Origin: Fibrobacter sp.
GTDB lineage: Bacteria > Fibrobacterota > Fibrobacteria > Fibrobacterales > Fibrobacteraceae
NCBI GenBank assembly: GCA_017649565.1
Contig: JAGCGO010000021.1
Coordinates: 1-52,451 of the forward strand
Reading direction: 5' to 3'
DNA length: 52,451 nt
In this document: one piece after another, positions 23,095 through 30,851 of the stretch
Layout: each line of letters starts with the position of its first letter
How positions within the stretch are numbered: position 1 is the first letter of the stretch
Program-made: the position numbers and the translations under genes
Notes under the pieces: generated by a model
The model's input: only the letters and a program-made list of their open reading frames with translations
Told to the model about the DNA's origin: nothing
Database searches by the model: none

Positions 23095-25947
23095 TTAATG
23101 AGCTTCAAGCCAATTTTCACCGAAACCGACACTCGCGACAAGCGGTACCTGGAGCTGCATGGCCCCTTCCATTTCGGCCTTGACCATCTGCGACATGGGT
23201 TCCACCTGGTCGCGTGGACATTCGAACACGAGTTCGTCGTGGACCTGCAACATCATGCGGAGCGGGAGGTTTTCCTCGTTGATGCGCTTCTGGATACGGA
23301 TCATCGCAATCTTGATAAGGTCGGCGGCGGAACCCTGCACGGGAGTGTTTACCGCCATGCGCTCGGCCATCTGCGATTCCATACGGTCAGAACTGTCGAT
23401 GCCCGCAATGTAGCGGCGGCGCCCCGAAAGCGTTTCCACGTAGCCGTCGCGGTGTGCTGCAGCCTTCACATCCTCGATATACTTTTGCACGCCCTGATAC
23501 ATGTCAAAGTAGCCGGTAATGAAGTCCCTTGCCTGCCCCATCGGGATTTTCAGGTCGCGGGAAAGTCGGAATGCCGTCATGCCGTAGAGCACGCCAAAGT
23601 TCACCACCTTGGCGTCGCGGCGCATGTCACTCGTGACATCCTTGATATCCGTACCGTAAATCGCGGCAGCAGTGCGGGCGTGAATGTCGATACCTTCCTT
23701 GTAGCTTTCGATAAGGGCCTCGTCACCGCTCAGGTGCGCCAGCATGCGGAGCTCGATCTGCGAATAGTCCACGGCGAGAATCACGTTGTCCTTGCCCTGC
23801 GGGATGAACGCGGCGCGGATTTTCTTGCCGAGATCGCTACGCACGGGGATGTTCTGCAAGTTCGGATCACGGCTGGAAAGGCGCCCGGTCGCCGTGCCCC
23901 ACTGGATAAAGCTCGTGTGGATGCGGTGCGTGTCCGGATTCAGAAGCGTAGGCAGCACCGAGATGTAGGTGCTCTGCATCTTCTTGAGTTCGCGGTACTC
24001 GATTACGGAAAAGACAATCGGGTGCGGGGCCTTGTAGCTGAGTTCCTCGAGGACGACGGCATCGGTGCTGCGCTTCTTGATTTCGGGGAGACCGAGCGTA
24101 TCGAAAAGGACTTCGCCAAGCTGCTTGGGAGAGCCGATGTTGAACTCGAAACCCGCCATGTCGCAGATTTCCTTTTCAAGCTTTTCGATGCGGTGCTGCA
24201 GTTCCTGCTCCAACGTCTTGAGGGCGGGCACGTCTATAGCGACACCGACCGTTTCCATCTGGTAAAGCACCTTCAGTAGCGGCATTTCCTGGTCGAAGAA
24301 ATACTTCACGTAATCAAACTTTTCAAGGTCCTTCTTCAGCGGTTCCCACAGGCGAAGCGTATAGACGGCATCTTCGGCGCCATATTCGGTCGCATCCTTC
24401 ACGGGAACGCGATTGAACGTAATCTGGTTCTTGCCGCGGCCAATCAGGTTCTCGATGGGAATCATCTCGTGCTGCAGACGCTGCATCACCTGGTTGTCAA
24501 GCCCAAGCCCGGACTGTCCCGGCGAGAGCATCCATGCGGCAATGAGCGTGTCGACGATGTTCGCCCTGTCGATGTCGGCCTGCGGGATCTTGAATGCGCG
24601 GGCAAGCACATGCAAGTCGAATTTCGCATTGTGGAAAACGAGAGCGCGGGACTTGCCGGTAGACTCGAGCGGAGCCACATCGGCAAAGTATCCGCAGAAC
24701 CACTCCTTCGCCTTGTTAAAGTCAAAGTTGCCGTTTTTCCCGGCCGGAAGCGGGAAGCCGATTTCGTCGGAATGTCCAAGCGGGATGTAGTAGCCCTTCG
24801 ATACGGTACCGTTATCGTCGGTGGCTGCAAGGCACAGCCCGACCAGGTTGCACTGCATCGGGTCAAGACCGTCCGTCTCGGTATCAATGCCCACAATGGA
24901 AGATGCGGCAAATTCCGCCTTCATCTGTTCAAAGGCCTTGTCGTTGTCGACACATACGTAGGTCGGCAGTTCATCGACGGGGTAACTGGCCGAAGTGAAC
25001 TGATTGCCGAAGGTCCCTGAGCTTGCCGAAGGGCCGTCGGCACCTTCGCGCACGAACCCCGTCTTGCTCGGGATGTTTTCGAGCAGGCGCAGCAGACTGT
25101 TGATTTCGTGGTCCTTGAACATCGCGGCAAGCGTATCCACGTGCAGGCCGTTATATTCGAGAGCATCCAAATTTCCGTTGAAGGCTCGCTTGGTCTGGAG
25201 CGTCACAAGTTCACGGCTGAGGAACGCCTTCTCGCGGTTGTTCGCCAAGTTGTCATGCAGGCCCTTCTTGGTAATCTTGTCCAGGTTCGCATACAAGTTG
25301 TCCATGTCGCCATAATCGTTCAGCAACTGGATGGCCGTCTTGGGGCCCACCTTCGGCACGCCGGGAACGTTGTCGCTTGCGTCCCCCATGAGTGCCAAGT
25401 AATCGCGAATTTTCTCTGGCGGGAGCCCGTATTTTTCGAGCACCTGTTCCGGTCCAAAGTCAATGCCGTCGGCACCCTTCGTCAGGTGAAAAAGGTGGAT
25501 CTTGTCGCTTACGATTTGCGACATGTCCTTGTCCTTACTGAGAATCACCACATGGTCAAAGCCCGCCTCGACGGCCGCCGTAGCGGTACTCGCCATCACG
25601 TCGTCGGCCTCGTAACCCGGTTCCGAAAGCAGAGGAATACCACTCGCTTCAAGGCTTTCGCCAAGGAGCGGCATCTGGGCCGCCATCTCCTCGGGCATGG
25701 GTCCGCGATTCGCCTTGTAGTCGGGATAAAGTTCGTGCCTGAACGTCTTCGTGTGGGCAACATCGCGCGCAATCGCAAAATGCGTCGGCTTGTGCTTCGC
25801 AAGGATGCGCAGAACTGCACCCCAGTAGCCGTGCATCATCGAGACCTCTTCGCCCTGGCTGTTCGTCAAGGGATTTTGCGAATAGGCGTAGAACATGCGG
25901 AACGCGAGTGCGTAGGAGTCGAGCAGAAGTAGAGTCTTTTCAGGCAT
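23095..25947 (-). CDS. polA: DNA polymerase I
   Basis: Replication and repair polymerase, 950 residues with all three domains. The 5' nuclease domain is residues 1-290 (GYEADDVMAS, SKDKDMSQIV, MGDASDNVPG). The 3'-5' exonuclease (about 325-560) keeps the DxE metal ligands (D355, E357 in VGIDTETDG), so proofreading is likely active. The polymerase domain has motif A DYSQIELRMLAH, motif B RRDAKVVNFGVLYG and motif C LQVHDELVFE. ATG 25947 is taken rather than the extension to 25968, because MPEKTLLLLDSYALAFR is the normal N-terminus. Oddity: residues about 303-313 (ADGPSASSGTF) are encoded by a REP-like repeat inserted in the linker between the two nuclease domains. Confidence 0.97.
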   Translation of the reverse strand: MPEKTLLLLDSYALAFRMFYAYSQNPLTNSQGEEVSMMHGYWGAVLRILAKHKPTHFAIARDVAHTKTFRHELYPDYKANRGPMPEEMAAQMPLLGESLEASGIPLLSEPGYEADDVMASTATAAVEAGFDHVVILSKDKDMSQIVSDKIHLFHLTKGADGIDFGPEQVLEKYGLPPEKIRDYLALMGDASDNVPGVPKVGPKTAIQLLNDYGDMDNLYANLDKITKKGLHDNLANNREKAFLSRELVTLQTKRAFNGNLDALEYNGLHVDTLAAMFKDHEINSLLRLLENIPSKTGFVREGADGPSASSGTFGNQFTSASYPVDELPTYVCVDNDKAFEQMKAEFAASSIVGIDTETDGLDPMQCNLVGLCLAATDDNGTVSKGYYIPLGHSDEIGFPLPAGKNGNFDFNKAKEWFCGYFADVAPLESTGKSRALVFHNAKFDLHVLARAFKIPQADIDRANIVDTLIAAWMLSPGQSGLGLDNQVMQRLQHEMIPIENLIGRGKNQITFNRVPVKDATEYGAEDAVYTLRLWEPLKKDLEKFDYVKYFFDQEMPLLKVLYQMETVGVAIDVPALKTLEQELQHRIEKLEKEICDMAGFEFNIGSPKQLGEVLFDTLGLPEIKKRSTDAVVLEELSYKAPHPIVFSVIEYRELKKMQSTYISVLPTLLNPDTHRIHTSFIQWGTATGRLSSRDPNLQNIPVRSDLGKKIRAAFIPQGKDNVILAVDYSQIELRMLAHLSGDEALIESYKEGIDIHARTAAAIYGTDIKDVTSDMRRDAKVVNFGVLYGMTAFRLSRDLKIPMGQARDFITGYFDMYQGVQKYIEDVKAAAHRDGYVETLSGRRRYIAGIDSSDRMESQMAERMAVNTPVQGSAADLIKIAMIRIQKRINEENLPLRMMLQVHDELVFECPRDQVEPMSQMVKAEMEGAMQLQVPLVASVGFGENWLEAH
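25011..25035. repeat. REP-like repeat inside polA
   Basis: AGGTCCCTGAGC followed by TTGCCGAAGGGCC, the same family as 582-631. It preserves the reading frame and encodes a Gly/Ser-rich linker stretch. Confidence 0.6.
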
Positions 25948-26133
25948 AAACTGAATGTAGAAAAACACGCAGGCATCAGAAACCCCATTGAAATTGTTTG
26001 TCTTTAAACTTCAAAAGCGTACCGGCAGGATAAAAAAAGTTTACACCGACAGACGATAAAACCACAATTTCATTGGCAAAATAGGCCGTTAAAAAAAAAT
26101 TACGGTGTTTTTTGTTTTTTTCCTATTACAATG

Positions 26134-26149
26134 CGTGATATCCGTCACA
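26134..26149. promoter_or_regulatory. CRP/FNR-type site upstream of a small exported protein gene
   Basis: CGTGA-TATCCG-TCACA, one base from TGTGA-N6-TCACA, 39 bases before the ATG at 26188. Second such site in the window (see 23056-23071). The rest of the 25948-26187 gap is A/T-rich with no gene. Confidence 0.4.
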
Positions 26150-26187
26150 ACTTATTTTAAATTTCAGTTCGGTGAGATGAGGTTAGG

Positions 26188-26448
26188 ATGAAAAACCGAA
26201 TTTTTGTTGCCCTTACGCTACTCTTCGTCGCAACGACATGCGTTACCTGCGGTAACGAGGTTACCTATGCAGCCGAAGCATCGTCTAATGGTGAAGTCCA
26301 AATAGCAGAAGACGTCGATCTCTTCAAATACGAATGCGATATCTCCGAAGACGGAGTGGTCTTCCGTATCAACAGCTCTAACGAAGTCATTGTCTGCCAG
26401 TATGACGAATACCTGGAAGATTGGGGCTGGATTCCGCAGAACAACTAA
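26188..26448 (+). CDS. Small exported protein, possible lipoprotein
   Basis: 86 residues of unknown function. MKNRIFVALTLLFVATTC is a clear export signal; Cys18 or Cys21 could be the lipid-bearing residue (VATTC, TCVTC), though neither is an ideal lipobox. The mature part is acidic, with two further Cys (YEC near 52, IVC near 71), and ends DWGWIPQNN. GAGGTTAGG is the ribosome site. The last bases overlap the stop codon of the convergent NAD(P)HX repair gene by four bases, so no terminator lies between them. A CRP-like site is upstream. Not recognised as a known family. Confidence 0.6.
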   Translation: MKNRIFVALTLLFVATTCVTCGNEVTYAAEASSNGEVQIAEDVDLFKYECDISEDGVVFRINSSNEVIVCQYDEYLEDWGWIPQNN

Positions 26449-28106
26449 ACGCGAAAAGCCTTCGCAATTCGTTTGACAATATCCCCAGGGAGCATAGAAA
26501 ACGGCCCGAGTTCATCACGGGCTATTTTTCCAGCTTTTTGATGGAGTAGAACACCCAAAACGGCGGCATTGGCCACTGGGAGACCCTGCGCAAGGAGCGA
26601 CACGATAATCCCGGTAAGCACATCGCCGGAGCCACCCTTGGCAAGTCCAGAATTGCAGGCCGGGACAACACAAACTCTCCCGTCGGGAATGGCGACGAAC
26701 GTCGGCGCCCCCTTGAGGATCAAAACCTTATTCATAACCTGGGCAATATCGCGCAAACGGGCAGGGATATCGATATCGCTTTCCGGAAGGGGGCCGAAAA
26801 GCCTTTCGAATTCCCGACGGTGCGGCGTAAGAATCGCCGGACTTGGAATCCCGTACAGGAATGAAGCCGCACCAGAAGTTGAGCTGGCAGTCGTCCTGTT
26901 GAGCGTGGCAATAGCGTTCAAGGCATCGGCATCGATGACCATGGGGCAGCCGATTTTCGGAAGCAGTTCAAGGACGGCATCGCGCACACAATCGGCAGAA
27001 GACAAGCCCGGTCCAATGGCAAGCGCCTGGCAGTGTTTCGCCTTTTCGAGAATCTGCGGAATGTGGGATGGGGAAAGCGCCGTTGCGCGGTCATCGACGG
27101 AGCCCGCATCCTGGCCGGCCATATCCTGAAGATTACAGAAGACGGGTTCTGAAAGCTTCGTCTGCAATACCGGCATGATAGCATCGGGACTAGCGAGCGT
27201 CACGAGTCCGGCTCCGCTGCGGAGTGCAGCACGCGTGCAAAGCACGGCAGCTCCCGGCATATCGCCCGAGCCCGCAACGATCAACGCACACCCCTGCTCG
27301 CGCTTGTCGCCCCATTCGTCGCGTTCCGGAAGCAACTGGGGTATAAGCGATTCCGTTGCCAAATAAATCTTTTCGTCAAAATTACATGTCAGCGAATCCG
27401 GGTACGGAAGCGGCGCGACAACCGCCCGGCCAAACACCTTGCCCCCTTCACGGACATAGGCATCCAACCTCGGGAATCCGAACAGCACCGTTTCCACAGC
27501 GTTGACACAGGGTTCCCTGCGGACATGTTCACGGGAGTCGTAACCAGTGGGCGCATCCGCAGCGACAACAGGAACCTGCCAGTTCCCGATATCGCGAACC
27601 GCGGCAGCATAAGCCTCCCGCAATTCGCCCGCGGCACCGTTACCGAGCATACAATCGACGACCAAGCTAAAATGCGTCCCCGTTTCGGCCGGAACATAGG
27701 CGGTAAGTTTTCCGCCAGCCAGCATGAAATCGTCTAGCGCCATCTTCGCTTCGTTCTTGAACTTGTCGGCGGCAGCAAGAGAATACACGGTGCAGGGGAT
27801 TCCCGTTTCAATCAACAGCTTCGCGAGCACGAGCCCGTCTCCCCCGTTGTTGCCCCCGCCTACAAAGACGGCCACCGCCTTGTGCGGCGCCTCCTGCCCG
27901 GGCGCACCTCCCAGAATTTCCATGACCCGCCGGAACAATGCGGCACCCGCCTGCTTCATGAGGCCGTACCCGGCATCAACAGCGGTAACACCATCACCGG
28001 CATTGCGAGCCAACTCTTCTTTTGCCGCCGCATCGAGCGCACGCATCGCATCGGTGGAAAGCACTGGCGGGAGTTCACGGAAATCGAATTGTTCCAGGAG
28101 TTTCAT
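26445..28106 (-). CDS. nnr: Bifunctional NAD(P)H-hydrate repair enzyme (epimerase plus dehydratase)
   Basis: Repairs hydrated NADH and NADPH: the N-terminal domain epimerises R- and S-NAD(P)HX, and the C-terminal domain dehydrates S-NAD(P)HX with ADP (bacterial Nnr). 553 residues, usual for the fused form. The YjeF_N epimerase domain (about 15-240) has the phosphate loop FVGGGNNGGDGL. The C-terminal ribokinase-like domain (about 260-550) has IVAGSGDMPGAAVL, AIGPGLS, LTPHRREFERL and the active-site loop GLAKGGSGDVLTG. Cytoplasmic. It starts just behind the terminator of the upstream lipoprotein gene, and its stop overlaps that of the convergent small gene. Confidence 0.95.
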   Translation of the reverse strand: MKLLEQFDFRELPPVLSTDAMRALDAAAKEELARNAGDGVTAVDAGYGLMKQAGAALFRRVMEILGGAPGQEAPHKAVAVFVGGGNNGGDGLVLAKLLIETGIPCTVYSLAAADKFKNEAKMALDDFMLAGGKLTAYVPAETGTHFSLVVDCMLGNGAAGELREAYAAAVRDIGNWQVPVVAADAPTGYDSREHVRREPCVNAVETVLFGFPRLDAYVREGGKVFGRAVVAPLPYPDSLTCNFDEKIYLATESLIPQLLPERDEWGDKREQGCALIVAGSGDMPGAAVLCTRAALRSGAGLVTLASPDAIMPVLQTKLSEPVFCNLQDMAGQDAGSVDDRATALSPSHIPQILEKAKHCQALAIGPGLSSADCVRDAVLELLPKIGCPMVIDADALNAIATLNRTTASSTSGAASFLYGIPSPAILTPHRREFERLFGPLPESDIDIPARLRDIAQVMNKVLILKGAPTFVAIPDGRVCVVPACNSGLAKGGSGDVLTGIIVSLLAQGLPVANAAVLGVLLHQKAGKIARDELGPFSMLPGDIVKRIAKAFRV

Positions 28107-28123
28107 GCTTCTAATCTATATAA

Positions 28124-28151
28124 AAAAAGGGACCCTCGCGGGACCCTTTCC
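28124..28151 (-). terminator. Terminator of the 28204-28980 lipoprotein gene
   Basis: Minus-strand GGGTCCC-type arms around GCGA with one A.A mismatch, followed by a T-run of about seven. It lies between the lipoprotein stop and the start of the Nnr gene. Confidence 0.75.
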
Positions 28152-28203
28152 TGAAAATTCGTGCTTTGAGCTATTCCTCGGTCGCTCTATGCGTGCAGAA
28201 GCC

Positions 28204-28980
28204 TTATTCCTCCTGAAGCATATCTTCATATTCATAGCTATTCCCGTCTTCGCACAGATAATACGAAGTACACCGCAGCCATTCATAACGACCAGAATAA
28301 GGCCAATTGTAGTACACAACATCCCCCGTATCCAATTCCATCTTGTACATTTCCTTGCAGTTGACGGACAAATCCTTTTTCAACATATAAGGATATTCCG
28401 TACTCGCCTCTGCATCTTCAATCTTTTTTGCACACGCGTCTTCCGCAGGCACACATCCACCGTCCAAATTATCAGCCGAGCACTGTACAATAGTGTCGCC
28501 AATTAAGGAAAACTTGTCGTATTTGGGATATATCATTCTATTTTCACACACATATACAGATAAGTATCCCGGCATACAATACGAAGGCAACGATTCACCA
28601 CTAGGAGGCCGAGCAGCCAGAATGTCCGATTTATCCATTTGCGGTTCTGGACGGAATGATGAGCAAGATATTTGATTCATGTACGTCGTATCCCAGCAAT
28701 GAACCGAAGGATGGAGCCATAATGTATAGGGATAATCTTCTGAGGAACTAGAAGATTCAGAACTGCTCGACACTACACTGGAAGAGGACGCCTCTTGAAC
28801 CTTTGAACTGCTCGATACCGAACTGCTCGATGATTCAAGCACGACTTCGGAACTGCAGGAAACTTTGTCTTGCGCATTGATTTCGACTGCGGTACTGCCA
28901 CTGGGATCGTTTTCGCACGCTGCACAAAAGAGAAGCGCGATACACAAGGCAATGTTACACTTGTACATTCGGGCCGACAT
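28204..28980 (-). CDS. Ser-rich lipoprotein, paralogue of the one at 760-1530
   Basis: 258 residues, function unknown. Signal with Cys22 in LLFCAAC, then a long Ser-run spacer (about 40-85; SSSSSVSSSS and similar), then two related halves with PYTL...PSVHC.DTTY near 92-112 and YPYMLKKDLSVNC near 195-208, and C.EDGNSYE.E.ML at the end. IEDAEAST before the second half matches IEEAEAST in the 760-1530 protein. Cysteines are conserved between the two. GGAGA precedes ATG 28980. It is a single-gene unit with its own terminator. Presumably surface-exposed on a flexible Ser stalk; ligand unknown. Confidence 0.85.
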   Translation of the reverse strand: MSARMYKCNIALCIALLFCAACENDPSGSTAVEINAQDKVSCSSEVVLESSSSSVSSSSKVQEASSSSVVSSSSESSSSSEDYPYTLWLHPSVHCWDTTYMNQISCSSFRPEPQMDKSDILAARPPSGESLPSYCMPGYLSVYVCENRMIYPKYDKFSLIGDTIVQCSADNLDGGCVPAEDACAKKIEDAEASTEYPYMLKKDLSVNCKEMYKMELDTGDVVYYNWPYSGRYEWLRCTSYYLCEDGNSYEYEDMLQEE

Positions 28981-29040
28981 GTTTTCTCCATCTTCGGTTC
29001 TATGCTCTCTCCATATTAATATATACTCAAAACATAAAAA

Positions 29041-29070
29041 AAGGACTCCCCCAATCTAGGGGAATCCTCT
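29041..29070 (-). terminator. Terminator of the first GH10 gene
   Basis: Arms AGGA..CCCC and GGGG..TCCT with a small internal loop, followed on the minus strand by CCTTTTTTTATG, 25 bases past the GH10 stop. Confidence 0.75.
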
Positions 29071-29094
29071 TTTGTTCAAATTTATCAACAAACT

Positions 29095-30642
29095 TTACTT
29101 GAGAACAATGCGGCGGACGAGGCTGCTGGAGCCGGACTTCACGCGCACCACGTAGAGTCCGCTGTTCATGCTGGCCAGGCTGACGGAACCGTCGACCGCC
29201 TTGCCGCTAAACACCGGACGGCCCTGCAAGTTGAACACCTCGATAGAAGCGCCCCTTGCATTAACACTGAGCGTACGACCGGCAAGGTTCATTGCCAGCG
29301 GGACATTCGCCCTGCGGGCCATAATGGGAGTATCATCCCCCACCTTCGTCGAATCGGCCGGAGCCGTGACCTTAGAGGAATCACCCGGAGTAACGGCAAC
29401 CTGAGTGGAATCGCCCGGAGTCGTGGTCTTGGTAGAATCCGTCGTCTTCGTACTGTCGGTTGTCTTCGTGGAGTCTGCCTTCTGCGTACTGTCAGTCGGC
29501 GTTGCAGTAGAATCGTTCTTGGTCGAATCCGGAACAAAGCTTTCCTTGTACGGGCTCTTGACCGTCTCAGGCGGGTGAGCCTTGAAGCTTGCGACGATAC
29601 TGTCGTAGGCCGGTTTCTTCTTCAGGTTTTCGTCATAGATAAGGCCTTTCTGCCTGTTCAGCTGACCAAGCCAGCTCCACTTGTCGCTTATACCCCAGAT
29701 CAGGTACACACCCATGTTCGGTTCTTCGAGGAACACGTCCATGAACTGGCGGTAGACCTGGCCCTGACGGGCAAGCTCTTCGGCACCGACGTTACGACCG
29801 CTCTTGATACCGACATCCAGTTCGGTAATGTTGAGCTTGATGCCGAGCTTTGCGAGTTCCTGGGCAAAATGGCGGAGGCTATCGGGAGCACCCTTAAATT
29901 CCGGAGCCGTGGTGACATCCTCGACGTGCGTCTGGGAACCCACGCAAGTGATAGGAATGCCGTCCTTGACCCAGCGCTTGACCTGGTCAAGAACGAAGCC
30001 CGCCTTGGACCCCGGGGCAATGCCCTGTTCAATCGCATAGTCGTTATAGCAAAGTTCGGCATCCGGGTCGGCGGCGTGCGCCCAGACGAAAGCGGAATCC
30101 AGGAATTCGGCACCGATGGTTTCGAACCAGACGGAACCCTGGCTACGCCATCCGTGAGTGCTGTTGTCGTTCACGGCCTCGTTTACCACGTCCCATTCGT
30201 CAATCTTGCCCTTGAAATGGCCGACAGTCTTGTCAATGTGGTTCTTGAGGATGCCGAGAAGTTCCTTTTTGTTGCGGTGGCTGTTCACCCAGCCCGGGAC
30301 CTGGCTATGCCAAGCGAGAGCATGGCCACGGGCGCGCATGTTGTTCTGCTTCGCATAGTTGACCATCTTGTCACCATTTCCGAAACTGAAGTTGCCCTGG
30401 CTGGGCTCCGTTGCATCGAACTTCATCTCGTTTTCGGCAACGACCACGTTAAATTCGGTTTTGTGAATTTGTTCGTATTCAGCAGGGAGTTGTCCGCGGA
30501 ACCATTCGCTGTTCAGAATGGCGCCGATGTACTTACCGCGTTCTTCAGCCATGCTGCGTAAAGTTTCCTGGGCCCCAACGGCAGATGCGCCTAATCCCAA
30601 GACAACGGCGGCAAAAACCGCCTTGTGTGTTAGTTGAGTCAT
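29095..30642 (-). CDS. GH10 endo-beta-1,4-xylanase (copy A)
   Basis: Secreted retaining xylanase, 515 residues. Signal peptide ends GASAVGA (24). GH10 barrel about 26-365: HALAWHSQVPGW, proton donor E155 in WDVVNEAV, nucleophile E274 in ITELDVG. A linker rich in Asp, Ser and Thr follows (about 385-440; DSTKTT repeated), then the shared C-terminal domain (GRTLSVNARGASIEVFNLQGRPVF... GLYVVRVKSG...). It and the neighbour at 30852-32381 are close paralogues, but this linker is DSTKTT-type. ATG 30642 is chosen because AAGGA lies eight bases upstream; ATG 30648 is the alternative. A TTGACA promoter and an inverted repeat lie upstream, so it has its own control despite the tandem layout. Confidence 0.94.
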   Translation of the reverse strand: MTQLTHKAVFAAVVLGLGASAVGAQETLRSMAEERGKYIGAILNSEWFRGQLPAEYEQIHKTEFNVVVAENEMKFDATEPSQGNFSFGNGDKMVNYAKQNNMRARGHALAWHSQVPGWVNSHRNKKELLGILKNHIDKTVGHFKGKIDEWDVVNEAVNDNSTHGWRSQGSVWFETIGAEFLDSAFVWAHAADPDAELCYNDYAIEQGIAPGSKAGFVLDQVKRWVKDGIPITCVGSQTHVEDVTTAPEFKGAPDSLRHFAQELAKLGIKLNITELDVGIKSGRNVGAEELARQGQVYRQFMDVFLEEPNMGVYLIWGISDKWSWLGQLNRQKGLIYDENLKKKPAYDSIVASFKAHPPETVKSPYKESFVPDSTKNDSTATPTDSTQKADSTKTTDSTKTTDSTKTTTPGDSTQVAVTPGDSSKVTAPADSTKVGDDTPIMARRANVPLAMNLAGRTLSVNARGASIEVFNLQGRPVFSGKAVDGSVSLASMNSGLYVVRVKSGSSSLVRRIVLK

Positions 30643-30698
30643 CTTCATTTTCCTTAACCTCATGTTGATAACCCTACAGCCCCAAACCATTTGTTATA

Positions 30699-30726
30699 AA
30701 AATAATATCTGTTGAGAGAATGTCAA
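30699..30726 (-). promoter_or_regulatory. Promoter of GH10 copy A
   Basis: Minus strand: TTGACA (30726-30721), 16-base spacer, TATTTT (30704-30699). The -35 overlaps a dyad TGTTGA-N7-TCAACA (30710-30728), and a perfect AATGTT-GCGA-AACATT dyad lies at 30742-30757; both could bind a regulator. Confidence 0.6.
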
Positions 30727-30790
30727 CAGGCAGGAACGATAAATGTTGCGAAACATTACAACTAAAAAATTGCCGTTTTTAGCCTAAAAA

Positions 30791-30818
30791 AAGGAAATCC
30801 CTCCGCAGAGGGATTCCC
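30791..30818 (-). terminator. Terminator of GH10 copy B
   Basis: Minus-strand GGAATCCCTC and GAGGGATTTCC arms with one bulged base, then TTTTTTT, 34 bases past the stop. Confidence 0.85.
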
Positions 30819-30851
30819 AGATGTAAAAATTCAATCTAAATAAACGAAATT

